Of a stretch of DNA of 64,000 bases, positions 8,203 to 16,702 are shown in pieces (positions within the stretch are counted from its first letter, which is position 1; each line of letters starts with the position of its first letter). Made by a program: the position numbers and the translations under genes. Source of the stretch: JAPHTQ01 sp050302275 (GTDB lineage: Bacteria > Pseudomonadota > Gammaproteobacteria > Thiohalomonadales > Thiohalomonadaceae); assembly GCA_050302275.1 (NCBI GenBank), contig JBNLAT010000006.1, positions 39,654 to 103,653 of the forward strand, in the 5' to 3' direction. The notes under the pieces are model-generated. The model saw only the letters and a program-made list of their open reading frames with translations, did no database searches and was not told the DNA's origin.

Positions 8203-8649
8203 TTACGATTTCCCCAGCGCCACAAATTCGCCTTCCAGGCGCCCAGTAATTTCTCCTGCGTATTCCAGTTCCGATAAGACTGAGATACGCGCTCTACCAC
8301 GACGCCTGAAGATTTTCAGGAAGCTCTGCCATCCGTGCTCATCAGAAAGAAATGCCCGCGCAGAAAAGCTTCCTGCAACGGGCAACAGATACTCCATATT
8401 ATTACGCTGAATCACCAGGCGACTATCGATACCTTCCGCACGGGTACGTACATGTAACAGCGACCAGGCGGCGAGGATCGCTACCGCCGAGGCACTGCCA
8501 CCAAACAGTGTCTCGCGGTGGTTAATGTTTGGCGCCAACGGCGCTTCGAGGATGACCTCACGCTCACTTAGCGATTTCACTGTCACCTGCATCGCCACAG
8601 AGAGTGGAATATGGGCGTGCAGGTAGTCCTGAAGTTCCGTTTCTGTCAT
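8203..8649 (-). CDS. Putative hotdog thioesterase (YiiD C-terminal domain family)
   Basis: A 148-residue protein matching the thioesterase-like domain at the C-terminus of E. coli YiiD: PLAPNINHRETLFGGSASAVA forms the central hotdog helix, followed by strands with IQRNNMEYLLPV. It probably hydrolyses acyl-thioesters; the substrate is unknown. It follows metY by 9 bp on the same strand and is probably co-transcribed with it. Confidence 0.8.
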   Translation of the reverse strand: MTETELQDYLHAHIPLSVAMQVTVKSLSEREVILEAPLAPNINHRETLFGGSASAVAILAAWSLLHVRTRAEGIDSRLVIQRNNMEYLLPVAGSFSARAFLSDEHGWQSFLKIFRRRGRARISVLSELEYAGEITGRLEGEFVALGKS

Positions 8650-8658
8650 CAGTGAAAA

Positions 8659-9933
8659 CTACTTCGCTGCGGCCAGCGCCTGCTCGATATCGGCGATGAT
8701 ATCGTCGACATGTTCGATACCGATCGACAGCCTCACCATCTCTGGACTCACACCCGCAGTCGCCAGCTCTTCGGGACTCAACTGACGGTGTGTGGTCGAT
8801 GCCGGGTGACAGGCCAATGACTTGGCATCACCGATATTCACCAGTCGCAGGATCAGTTGCAGTGCATCGATGAACTTCGCACCCGCGGCTTCACCACCTT
8901 TAATCCCGAAACTGAGAATGCCCGATGCCTTGCCGCCGGTAATTTTGTTACACAACGCATGGTGAGGACTGGACTCCAGTCCGGCATACTTCACCCACTC
9001 CACCTGCGCATGGCCTTCGAGATAACGCGCTACAGTCAGTGCATTTTCACAGTGGCGTTCCATGCGCAACGCCAAGGTCTCCAGCCCCTGCATAATGGTA
9101 AAGGCATTGAACGGTGACAACGCGGCACCGGTATTGCGCAACGGCACCACACGACAGCGACCGATAAAGGCAGCCGGACCGAGCGCTTCGGTATAGACCA
9201 CGCCGTGATAGGAAGGATCGGGTTGATTGAGCATGGGGAAACGTTCTTTATTCGCCGCCCAGTCAAACTTACCTGAGTCGACAATCACGCCGCCGACAGA
9301 GGTGCCATGACCGCCGACATATTTGGTCAAAGAGTGGATCGCAATGTCTGCACCGTGATCAAAGACACGGCAAAGCATCGGTGTCGCCACAGTATTGTCG
9401 ACCATCAACGGCACGCCATGCTTATGTGCAATCTTCGCCATGGCCTCGATATCGACCACGTTACCCGCCGGGTTACCGATAGACTCGCAAAACAGCGCTT
9501 TGGTTTTATCGTCGATCTTTGCTTCCAGTGCCGCCAGGTCATCGGACGAGGCGAAGCGCACTTCGACACCCTGATTCGGTAGCGTATGCGCGAACAGGTT
9601 ATAGGTACCACCATAAAGCTGACTGGTACTGACGATGTTATCGCCGACACGGGTAATGCACTGAATGGCATAAGTGATCGCCGCCATCCCTGAAGCCAGA
9701 CCGAGGGCCCCAATCCCTCCCTCCAGTTCCGCCATGCGCGCTTCGAGCACCGCCGTAGTCGGATTCATGATGCGAGTGTAGATATTACCGGGTACCGCCA
9801 GATTGAACAGATCGGCACCGTGCTGGGTATTGTCGAAGGTGTAAGAGGTAGTCTGGTAGATCGGGGTGGTCGCCGCCTTGGTGGTAGGCTCGCTGCTATA
9901 ACCCGCGTGCAGGGCAATCGTTTCCGGTTTCAT
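8659..9933 (-). CDS. metY: O-acetylhomoserine sulfhydrylase (O-acetylhomoserine aminocarboxypropyltransferase)
   Basis: A 424-residue PLP enzyme of the Cys/Met metabolism family. It catalyses the sulfide- or methanethiol-dependent conversion of O-acetylhomoserine to homocysteine or methionine. N-terminal HAGYSSEPTTKAATTPIYQTTSY, substrate motif YTRIMNPTT and the PLP lysine in SLTKYVGGHGTSVGG are present, and the length is typical of MetY (about 425-435), longer than MetB/MetC. The ATG has CGGAG upstream. The thioesterase gene follows. Confidence 0.93.
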   Translation of the reverse strand: MKPETIALHAGYSSEPTTKAATTPIYQTTSYTFDNTQHGADLFNLAVPGNIYTRIMNPTTAVLEARMAELEGGIGALGLASGMAAITYAIQCITRVGDNIVSTSQLYGGTYNLFAHTLPNQGVEVRFASSDDLAALEAKIDDKTKALFCESIGNPAGNVVDIEAMAKIAHKHGVPLMVDNTVATPMLCRVFDHGADIAIHSLTKYVGGHGTSVGGVIVDSGKFDWAANKERFPMLNQPDPSYHGVVYTEALGPAAFIGRCRVVPLRNTGAALSPFNAFTIMQGLETLALRMERHCENALTVARYLEGHAQVEWVKYAGLESSPHHALCNKITGGKASGILSFGIKGGEAAGAKFIDALQLILRLVNIGDAKSLACHPASTTHRQLSPEELATAGVSPEMVRLSIGIEHVDDIIADIEQALAAAK

Positions 9934-10011
9934 GCTGGGGCTCCGTTTCTGTTGTCGTTATCGGAATGAATAGTCAGTGTGACTGAAAACGGCAAGCTAT
10001 CCAAGCGCGTG

Positions 10012-10527
10012 TCAGAACCCGGCCAGCCAGAGACGGATGCGTAATCCCAGTGTGCTGGTATAGCCACGGGTGACAAAGCGCACCCTGCCGCTGGCATCCA
10101 GCACGAAGGTCGCTGGCACAGCGCTGACGCCGTAACGTTTTGAGAGCGTGCCCTCCGGATCGTTAATCACAGGGTAGGCAACGCCCTCCTGCCGCAGATA
10201 GTCGATCACTTCATCGGCGCTGCCGGATTGCATTGCCACACTGATAAAAGGGACATCCTTCGCCAGGTCGTCGATACTCCCCTGCTCCAGTGCACAGATC
10301 GGGCACCAGGTCGCCCAGAAATGGATCAGGGACGGGCGCCCCTGCTGGGAACGCAGATCGAATGGCTCACCCTGAATGGTCTTCGCCGCGAACTGAGGCG
10401 CAACACCACTGGCCGCATTGCGGGTAAGAAACGCCTCCAGCGCCAACACAATCAGCAGCAGGAGCAGCAACTCCAGCAGCAGTTTCGGCAACGCCTTGCG
10501 CAAACGTAAGAGCCTATCTTTCATCAC
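10012..10527 (-). CDS. Membrane-anchored thioredoxin-like protein, TlpA/ScsD type
   Basis: A 171-residue protein with an N-terminal leucine-rich membrane anchor (residues 14-34) and a periplasmic thioredoxin fold. The active site is FWATWCPIC (about residues 73-81) and the cis-proline loop reads VSAVPATFVLD. Such proteins reduce disulfides in the periplasm, as in ScsD or cytochrome c maturation. No partner (DsbD or ccm genes) is nearby, so the target is unknown. It is divergent from the MgtC-like gene. Confidence 0.88.
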   Translation of the reverse strand: MMKDRLLRLRKALPKLLLELLLLLLIVLALEAFLTRNAASGVAPQFAAKTIQGEPFDLRSQQGRPSLIHFWATWCPICALEQGSIDDLAKDVPFISVAMQSGSADEVIDYLRQEGVAYPVINDPEGTLSKRYGVSAVPATFVLDASGRVRFVTRGYTSTLGLRIRLWLAGF

Positions 10528-10599
10528 GCTATTCTACCCACCAATCACCCTGAACTCCCGCACCATGCAGCCACAGGGACAACACAGTACACTTGCTAG

Positions 10600-11847
10600 A
10601 TGGATCTGTTTCAACGACTACTTGTCGCGCTGGCGCTGGGATTACTAATCGGTATTGAGCGTGGCTGGCACGAACGCAGCGCCCCGGAAGGGAGTCGCAT
10701 CGCCGGACTGCGCACCTTTGGCATCATCGGTCTGCTCGGCGCGGTATGGGGCCTGCTCTCCGAGGAGCTGGGCGAGCTACTGCTCGGTGCTTCCTTTATC
10801 GCCTTTGCCGCACTGGTGATCGTCGCCCACCTGCAGGAATCCCGCAACGACGAGGATTTCGGCATGACCACCCCTGTGGCAGCAATGCTCACCTTTGCCC
10901 TTGGCGCCATGGCCGCCCTCGGCCACCTTGCCATTGCTGGCGCCGTGGCCGTCATCGCTGCCTCCCTGTTGGGCCTTAAGCCAATCCTGCACAAATGGCT
11001 GGCGCAGATGGAACAGCGGGAACTCTATGCCATCTTCAAGATGCTATTCATCTCCGTGGTGCTGCTGCCAATCCTGCCCAATCAGGGTTATGGTCCCTGG
11101 CAGGCATTAAATCCTTTTGAGATTTGGTGGATGGTGGTACTGATCGCCGGGATATCTTTTGTCGGCTACTTTGCGGTGAAAGCGGCCGGACACCGGCGTG
11201 GCCTGGTGATCACCGGGCTGTTCGGCGGGCTCGCCTCTTCCACCGCAGTCACCCTCAGCTTTGCCCGGCTCGGCCGCACCAACCCCGGCGCCCACTCGTT
11301 ACTGGCGGCAGGGGTGATCCTCGCAGCGGGCACCATGTTCCCGCGCATGTTGCTCGAGGTCTCGGTGATCAATCGCACCCTGCTGCCCGAACTAACCACC
11401 CCGCTCCTGACCATGACGCTCATCAGCTACCTGAGCTTGCCGCTGCTGTTGTTCTCCCGCCAACAGGAACAGGGCATCAAATCGGTGGCGATCAGCAATC
11501 CTTTCGAACTGATGCCCGCGCTTAAATTTGGATTGTTACTGGTAGCGGTGTTGCTGCTGGCAAAACTGTTCCAGCAGTGGTTTGGCGATGCGGGGATTTT
11601 TGCCGTGGCAGCGATCTCGGGGATCACGGATGTGGATGCCATCACCCTCTCCCTCTCCCGCCTGGCTGGCGAAGCGTTAACCGTAAAAGTCGCCAGCGAG
11701 GCGATCTTTATCGCAGCCAGTGTTAACACCCTGGTCAAGGGTGTGATGGTGATGGCGATCTGCGGCCGTGAAATGGCGTTAAAGGTGATGCTGGTCTTTC
11801 TCTTCGCCATCGCTGCGGGCAGCACGGTCATTTTCTACGGCGGGTAA
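10600..11847 (+). CDS. MgtC/SapB-like membrane protein with DUF4010 domain
   Basis: A 415-residue polytopic membrane protein. The N-terminal part (residues 1-130) has the MgtC motif LLIGIERGWHER and a conserved RTFGIIGLLGA segment; the C-terminal part (about 170-400) is DUF4010 with GLVITGLFGGLASSTAVTLS and SGITDVDAITLS. The exact function of this fused family is unknown. It shares TAATG with the glycosyltransferase start (1-bp overlap), so the two form an operon. No clear ribosome-binding site precedes the ATG. Confidence 0.88.
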   Translation: MDLFQRLLVALALGLLIGIERGWHERSAPEGSRIAGLRTFGIIGLLGAVWGLLSEELGELLLGASFIAFAALVIVAHLQESRNDEDFGMTTPVAAMLTFALGAMAALGHLAIAGAVAVIAASLLGLKPILHKWLAQMEQRELYAIFKMLFISVVLLPILPNQGYGPWQALNPFEIWWMVVLIAGISFVGYFAVKAAGHRRGLVITGLFGGLASSTAVTLSFARLGRTNPGAHSLLAAGVILAAGTMFPRMLLEVSVINRTLLPELTTPLLTMTLISYLSLPLLLFSRQQEQGIKSVAISNPFELMPALKFGLLLVAVLLLAKLFQQWFGDAGIFAVAAISGITDVDAITLSLSRLAGEALTVKVASEAIFIAASVNTLVKGVMVMAICGREMALKVMLVFLFAIAAGSTVIFYGG

Positions 11848-12878
11848 TGAGTATGAGTGGCACCATCCCGCAGACAGAAGTCGCCGTACTACTGCCGTTT
11901 CATAACGCCGCAGCGACCCTGGGCGAGACACTGGACTCGATTCAGCGCCAGACCCTGCGCGACTTCACTGTTATCGCTGTCGATGACGGTTCCGACGACG
12001 ACTCCGCCGATATCGTTCGCCAACGCATGCACGACGACCCGCGGATTCATCTGCTACAGCCGGGAAGACAGGGTGTGGTCGGGGCGATGAACAGTGCGCT
12101 GGAGGCCTGCCGAAGCCCGCTGGTAGCGCGCATGGACGCGGACGATCTGATGGATGCGCAGCGACTGGAACTACAGTGTGCCTACCTGCAGACGCACCCG
12201 GAGATTGCCCTGCTGGGAAGCCGTGTCGAAATGTTTGCCGACTCACCACTCAGCGACGGCCTGCTGGAGTACATCCGTTGGCAGAACGACTGCCTCACAC
12301 CACAACAGATCGCTGACAATATCTATGTAGAGCTGCCCATCGCCCACCCCACACTGATGTTTCGTCGCGAGGCGGTGATAACGGCGGGCGGCTACCGCGA
12401 CGGCGATTTTCCCGAGGATTACGAGCTGTTGCTACGGCTACACCGCCGCAATGAGCGGATGGCAAAACTGCCGCAGACCCTGCTGCAATGGCGCGACAGC
12501 GGCAGTCGATTGACCCGCACCGACCAACGCTACTCCCGTGAGGCCTTCGACCGTATCCGTGCGACCTACCTGGCCGACGACCCACGACTACACAACGGCA
12601 GACCACTGGCACTGTGGGGGGCCGGACGTAAAAGCCGCAAACGCGCTGCACTACTGCTGGAGAAGGGTTTCAGACAGCTCGCCTGGATCGATATCGACCC
12701 ACGCAAAATCGGCAACCAGATTGATGGCATCCCGGTTGTCGCGCCCGACTGGTTACGCCGGGAAGAGCGGCCGCTGGTACTCAACTACGTCAATAACCAC
12801 GGCGCACGCGAACTGATTGCCACAGAGCTGGAAGGGATGGGGTACCGGCAGGGAGAGGATTTTCTGCATGTCGGCTAG
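11847..12878 (+). CDS. Family 2 glycosyltransferase with C-terminal sugar-modification-type domain
   Basis: A 343-residue protein. Residues 8-240 are a GT-A fold: VAVLLPFHNAAATLGETLDS at the N-terminus, the DDGSDDD nucleotide-sugar site, the metal motif ARMDADD and a PEDYELLLRL acceptor motif. Residues 250-343 (ALWGAGRKSRKRAALLLEKG then IDIDPRKIGNQIDGIPV) look like a small nucleotide-binding domain of the PglD N-terminal kind. It probably adds a sugar to an envelope glycan. It is translationally coupled to the MgtC-like gene. ATG at 11847 and ATG at 11853 are both possible starts. Confidence 0.88.
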   Translation: MSMSGTIPQTEVAVLLPFHNAAATLGETLDSIQRQTLRDFTVIAVDDGSDDDSADIVRQRMHDDPRIHLLQPGRQGVVGAMNSALEACRSPLVARMDADDLMDAQRLELQCAYLQTHPEIALLGSRVEMFADSPLSDGLLEYIRWQNDCLTPQQIADNIYVELPIAHPTLMFRREAVITAGGYRDGDFPEDYELLLRLHRRNERMAKLPQTLLQWRDSGSRLTRTDQRYSREAFDRIRATYLADDPRLHNGRPLALWGAGRKSRKRAALLLEKGFRQLAWIDIDPRKIGNQIDGIPVVAPDWLRREERPLVLNYVNNHGARELIATELEGMGYRQGEDFLHVG

Positions 12879-12880
12879 GA

Positions 12881-13170
12881 CGGATGCAGGGAACCCAGGG
12901 CCTGTACACACTAATTGAGTTGTCGGCGTTGCGACTAAGAAAGAGCCAATCAAGGCGCGCTGAGCGTGCTTTGGTATTCCAAAGGAGCGAAGTGCAACAC
13001 AGAGTGGACCTTTCTTAGCCGCAACCCGAAGGGCTGGGGCCATTTTTCCGCCCAGCTGCGTTGTCTGTCGCTCATTTAGAGTTACTAAATTTCTCTCCAT
13101 CCGCCTTGCTGGACAAAAAAATACCGCCAGCGACGATAACTCAATTAGTGTGTACAGGCCCCTGCATCCG
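12881..13170 (+). terminator. Hairpin arms (probable GT2 terminator) split by an inserted repeat
   Basis: CGGATGCAGG (12881-12890), directly after the GT2 stop, and its exact inverted copy CCTGCATCCG (13161-13170) would form a 10-bp stem if the MITE-like element between them were removed. This looks like an original terminator hairpin whose loop took an insertion. Confidence 0.5.
12899..13160. mobile_element. MITE-like element with 23-bp perfect terminal inverted repeats
   Basis: About 262 bp bounded by identical 23-bp inverted ends (12899-12921 and 13138-13160, beginning GGCCTGTACACACTAATTG). The interior has a second inverted pair: GTTGCGACTAAGAAAG near 12930 pairs with CTTTCTTAGCCGCAAC near 13010. 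There is no plausible transposase; the short open frames inside are not convincing. Size, ends and internal symmetry fit a non-autonomous miniature transposable element. No target-site duplication could be seen. Confidence 0.75.
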
Positions 13171-13198
13171 ACCCAAATCCATGCCGGGAGAAACAGAT

Positions 13199-13224
13199 GA
13201 AAAAAAGGCCGGAAAATCCGGCCT
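13199..13224 (-). terminator. Intrinsic terminator of the antiporter-NptA operon
   Basis: On the minus strand, AGGCCGGA/TCCGGCCT (8-bp stem, 3-nt loop) is followed by a run of seven T. It lies about 160 bp after the Na/Pi symporter stop. A second weaker hairpin, GACCCTC/GAGGGTC at 13322-13347, lies between the two. Confidence 0.8.
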
Positions 13225-13382
13225 CGTGATAAAAGGGACCGAATACCAGTCCCAAAAACGTGACAAGGAGAGCGAAGTTAACAACTTCGTACTATCACTA
13301 CGGGCCAGTGAAAACCCGCTTGACCCTCCGATAGGTTCCTGAGGGTCGAGTGTGAGATTAGACGAGCAAGCTTAAACCTGTC

Positions 13383-15050
13383 TTAATTGTCGGGAATTTC
13401 CGGCTCATCGCGTTTTTCCCCGAGATCCCGCGCCAGTTGCTGCAGCCCGCTGAAATAGCTCGCCCCTTTAACGGTCTGCTCCATCGCCCGCCGGACGCTG
13501 CTGAACAGGTCCAACTGCGCCACCATCTGTCGCAAATGAATCGTCTCCCGGGCCCCGGCGTTGAGCAGTTGTGCCTTGAGCCGGGCGTACTTCTTTTCCA
13601 GCTCGTCCAGTGACTCCAGCGCCGCCTGCGGCGCAAAACTTTCCGACAGCGGGTCCGCCAGTTCCAGCAGCTTGACGCAATCGAGGCGAAACTGATCGAG
13701 ACTGGCCTGTAGCTCCGCATCATCCAGATAGGGCAGGTTCTCCTGCACCTGTGACATCTGCACCGCCACCAACGCCGCCTCCTGGTAATAGCGCGAAACC
13801 CGCAGCGCCAAGGGCAGGTTCTCGACGATCTCGCCGGGCAGATTGGCTTGCTGCATCTGCACGCTGAAGTGATCGACCGCGTCGGCCAGCCGCTCCATCA
13901 CCGTCTGGTCCTTGTGCAGCTGTGCGCTGGTATGGCGCTCGGTACTAAAGGCATCGCGCAGCATCTTGCCGGCAAAATCCCCCATCCTCCCCAGCTCCAT
14001 CACCAATGCGTTAAACGCCAGCGAGGGGGTGGCGACTACGTTCATGTCGAGATAGACCGGCCGCCCGAGATCCTCTTCAACGTTGCGCAGGCGCTTGACC
14101 AACCAACCCACCAACGCGGGGGTAAACCACCACAACAGCAACACACCGAAGATGTTGAACAGGGTATGAAATAGCGCCAACGAGGTCAGCATCGAGGGGG
14201 CCATACCCAGTAGCTGCCGTACCTGCTCGATTAAAGCCAGCAATGGCGAAAGGATCAGCAGGGCGATAGCGCCGGTGATCAAATTAAACAGCACATGTAT
14301 CGCGGCGATGCGTTGGGCGTTGGCCGTCGCACCGATGACCGCCAGCGCTGCGGTGGAGGTAGTGCCGACATTGGCTCCGATCACCGTCGCCGCTGCCGCC
14401 TCCATGGTTAACAGGCCGCCCGCCGCCGCGGTCAGGGTTACCGCCATCGCCGCACTGGAGGACTGCATCAGGAAGGTCAGAATAAAACCGAGGCCGGTAA
14501 ACACCAGTAAACCGAGCGCATCCTGCTCGAAACCGTCCAGGGAAATAGTGTTGCCGATATCGGCAAAGGCATCCTTGAGAATGGCAATACCGAGAAAAAA
14601 CAGACCAAAGCCCGCCAGCGCATCACCCAGTGCGCCGCGCCGTGTACTGCCACTCACCACCCGTAGGAACATCCCTACACCGATCAGCGGCAATGCCAGT
14701 GCCTGCACATGCAGCTTGAACCCAACGATAGCCACCAACCAGCTGGTCATGGTGGTGCCGATGTTGGTGCCGTAGATCACATAGACCGTCTTCAGGATAT
14801 CCAGCAGACCGGCGTTGACGAAACCGATCACCGCAACGGTGACCGCACTGGAGGACTGCACCAGCGAGGTGATCATCACCCCGGAAAGAAAACCGCGCAG
14901 CGGGGTACTGGTCCACTCGGAAAGGATATGTTTCAACGCCTCGCCCGCGGCCATCTTCAGGCCGTCGGTCATCATTTTCATACCCAGCAGGAACAGGCCG
15001 ATACCCCCGATGAAACTCCCGGCCAGACTGAGATCCGCAAGACTCGGCAT
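13383..15050 (-). CDS. Na+/phosphate cotransporter family protein (NptA/YjbB type) with PhoU-like tail
   Basis: A 555-residue membrane protein. Two inverted repeats of the Na/Pi cotransporter domain carry the glutamine-serine motifs SLVQSSSAVTVAVIGFVNAG (about 65-85) and FLMQSSSAAMAVTLTAAAGG (about 195-215). A long C-terminal PhoU-like helical region (about 340-540) follows. It should move phosphate with sodium; related proteins can export phosphate. It starts 18 bp after the CPA2 antiporter gene with AGGAG upstream, so the pair forms an operon ending at the terminator near 13200. Confidence 0.9.
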   Translation of the reverse strand: MPSLADLSLAGSFIGGIGLFLLGMKMMTDGLKMAAGEALKHILSEWTSTPLRGFLSGVMITSLVQSSSAVTVAVIGFVNAGLLDILKTVYVIYGTNIGTTMTSWLVAIVGFKLHVQALALPLIGVGMFLRVVSGSTRRGALGDALAGFGLFFLGIAILKDAFADIGNTISLDGFEQDALGLLVFTGLGFILTFLMQSSSAAMAVTLTAAAGGLLTMEAAAATVIGANVGTTSTAALAVIGATANAQRIAAIHVLFNLITGAIALLILSPLLALIEQVRQLLGMAPSMLTSLALFHTLFNIFGVLLLWWFTPALVGWLVKRLRNVEEDLGRPVYLDMNVVATPSLAFNALVMELGRMGDFAGKMLRDAFSTERHTSAQLHKDQTVMERLADAVDHFSVQMQQANLPGEIVENLPLALRVSRYYQEAALVAVQMSQVQENLPYLDDAELQASLDQFRLDCVKLLELADPLSESFAPQAALESLDELEKKYARLKAQLLNAGARETIHLRQMVAQLDLFSSVRRAMEQTVKGASYFSGLQQLARDLGEKRDEPEIPDN

Positions 15051-15068
15051 AGATAGTTCTGCTCCTGC

Positions 15069-16238
15069 CTAGTCTCTACGAAGACGTGCCGAAACGGCGA
15101 TGGGGGTTGGGTAACGCAGCATGATCCAGTAGGAAGAGACGATAAACGTGACCATGGTAGTGAGCTGAATGAGCGCCGAGGCCCGCATCGAGATCACCGC
15201 GCTCTGTTCTGCCAGCATGGCGATAAACAGGGAGAACTCACTGATCTGACCCAGACGCACCCCCACTTCTCGGGAGAAGCGATCGCTCTCACCGGTGCGC
15301 AACAGAAAACGGCGAAACAGCGGCGGCTTAATGATGACCAGCAGGACCCCGAGTACCAGTGAAGGAATCAATAACTCTTCCAGCATCGACGGATTGAACT
15401 GTGCGCCAAGGGAGAAGAAAAACAGGATCAGGAAAAAATCGCGCAGCGGTTTCAGGCTTTCGGCGATAAAGGTACTGATGGGACTGGCGGCCAGTGCGAC
15501 CCCGGCGATGAAGGCGCCGATCTCCGCCGACAGACCGGCCATTGCCGACAGTTCGGCAAAACCGAGACACCAGCCGATAGCGACCAGAAACACATACTCC
15601 TGGATGGTGTCGAAACGCATAAATAAAGGCGCCAGAACATAACGTGCCACTAACAGTGAAGCCCCCATCAGCAGCGGCAACACCAGTGACACCTTACCCA
15701 ATTCAAGTAGCAGCTCACCTTCGCCGCCATAGGCCTGAAGAGCCAGCAAGGCGAGGATGGCCAGAATATCCTGCAACAGCAGGATACTGATCATCACCTC
15801 CCCTGTGTGCTGCTGATGCAGGGTGGTCGTAGGCAACAATTTCAGGCCGATGATAGTACTGGAGAACATCGCTGCAACACCCACCAGCAGCGAATCGATA
15901 TGGTTGAAACCGAAGGCTAGCGCAGTAGCAAAACCCACCACGGCAAACAGCAACGAGGTTCCGAGCGTGACCAGGGTCGTTTTGCGTAGCAGGCGCACCA
16001 GTTCCTGCGGGTGCAGGTTCAGGCCCAACAGGAACAGCAGGAAGATCACGCCGATATGGGCGATCGCGGCGATCAGCGCCGGGTCTTCAATCATCCCGGT
16101 ACCCCAGGGGCCGAGTATCACCCCCAGCAGGATATAACTGACCAGCATCGACTGGCGCGCAAACAGCGCCAGAGTGGCGATGACTGCCGCGCCGGTGAAC
16201 ACGAGAAACAGAGAAAACAGTATCGGATCGTTAGACAT
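15069..16238 (-). CDS. Cation:proton antiporter, CPA2 (KefB/KefC-like membrane domain)
   Basis: A 389-residue polytopic membrane protein with the Na+/H+ exchanger fold: VSYILLGVILGPWGTGMI in an early helix, HIGVIFLLFLLGLNL, SSTIIGLKLL and LSAEIGAFIAGVALAASP. It ends after the transmembrane domain and has no TrkA-N/RCK domain, so it is shorter than KefB/KefC (about 600). It is the first gene of a two-gene operon with the Na/Pi symporter, which may link sodium cycling and phosphate movement (inference). Confidence 0.9.
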   Translation of the reverse strand: MSNDPILFSLFLVFTGAAVIATLALFARQSMLVSYILLGVILGPWGTGMIEDPALIAAIAHIGVIFLLFLLGLNLHPQELVRLLRKTTLVTLGTSLLFAVVGFATALAFGFNHIDSLLVGVAAMFSSTIIGLKLLPTTTLHQQHTGEVMISILLLQDILAILALLALQAYGGEGELLLELGKVSLVLPLLMGASLLVARYVLAPLFMRFDTIQEYVFLVAIGWCLGFAELSAMAGLSAEIGAFIAGVALAASPISTFIAESLKPLRDFFLILFFFSLGAQFNPSMLEELLIPSLVLGVLLVIIKPPLFRRFLLRTGESDRFSREVGVRLGQISEFSLFIAMLAEQSAVISMRASALIQLTTMVTFIVSSYWIMLRYPTPIAVSARLRRD

Positions 16239-16357
16239 ACTTGTTTTGTTTGTGGTTAATTCTCAATAAATTATGACACAGGCCGATAAGAGACGCAGGA
16301 TGCATTCAAAACAGACATCCTATACTTGGTCATAAGGTAGACACGGGAGAGTGGTAG

Positions 16358-16690
16358 ATGGACATCACCCCGCCCAAAAGTGATAAGGGAATCCAGCGCC
16401 TGAGAGAGGCGAACCGTAACGATTCGGTGAAACAGACGGATCGTATTAGCCCCTATCCGGCCATCGAATCGAGCGAAACCCACCACGAGGCAGGCGCAAA
16501 ACCTGCGATAGAACGTCGTCAACATGAACGACGCCAGGTACAGCGGCGCCGTCAGGAAGATGAAACCCCTTTTGATACCCGTAGTGGCATTGAGCGGCGC
16601 CAGTCTGCGCGACGGATGGAAGACCGACTAAACGACGCGCATACCGAACAGGAAAACGATGCACCACCCCACATTGATGAGAAGGTTTAG
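16358..16690 (+). CDS. Small highly charged hypothetical protein
   Basis: A 110-residue hydrophilic protein with no recognised domain. Two arginine/glutamate-rich clusters stand out: AIERRQHERRQVQRRRQEDE (residues 49-68) and GIERRQSARRMEDR (about 76-89). Similar ERRQxxRR stretches occur in linkers of c-di-GMP-related proteins, but no PilZ fold is visible. GGGAGAGTGGTAG precedes the ATG. It is probably intrinsically disordered, and function is unknown. Confidence 0.65.
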   Translation: MDITPPKSDKGIQRLREANRNDSVKQTDRISPYPAIESSETHHEAGAKPAIERRQHERRQVQRRRQEDETPFDTRSGIERRQSARRMEDRLNDAHTEQENDAPPHIDEKV

Positions 16691-16702
16691 AGCGCGCTCT
16701 TT

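Noticed and set aside
13061..13342. Open frame spanning the end of the MITE-like element and the terminator
   Set aside because: It crosses a terminal inverted repeat and the minus-strand terminator and has no protein-like pattern.
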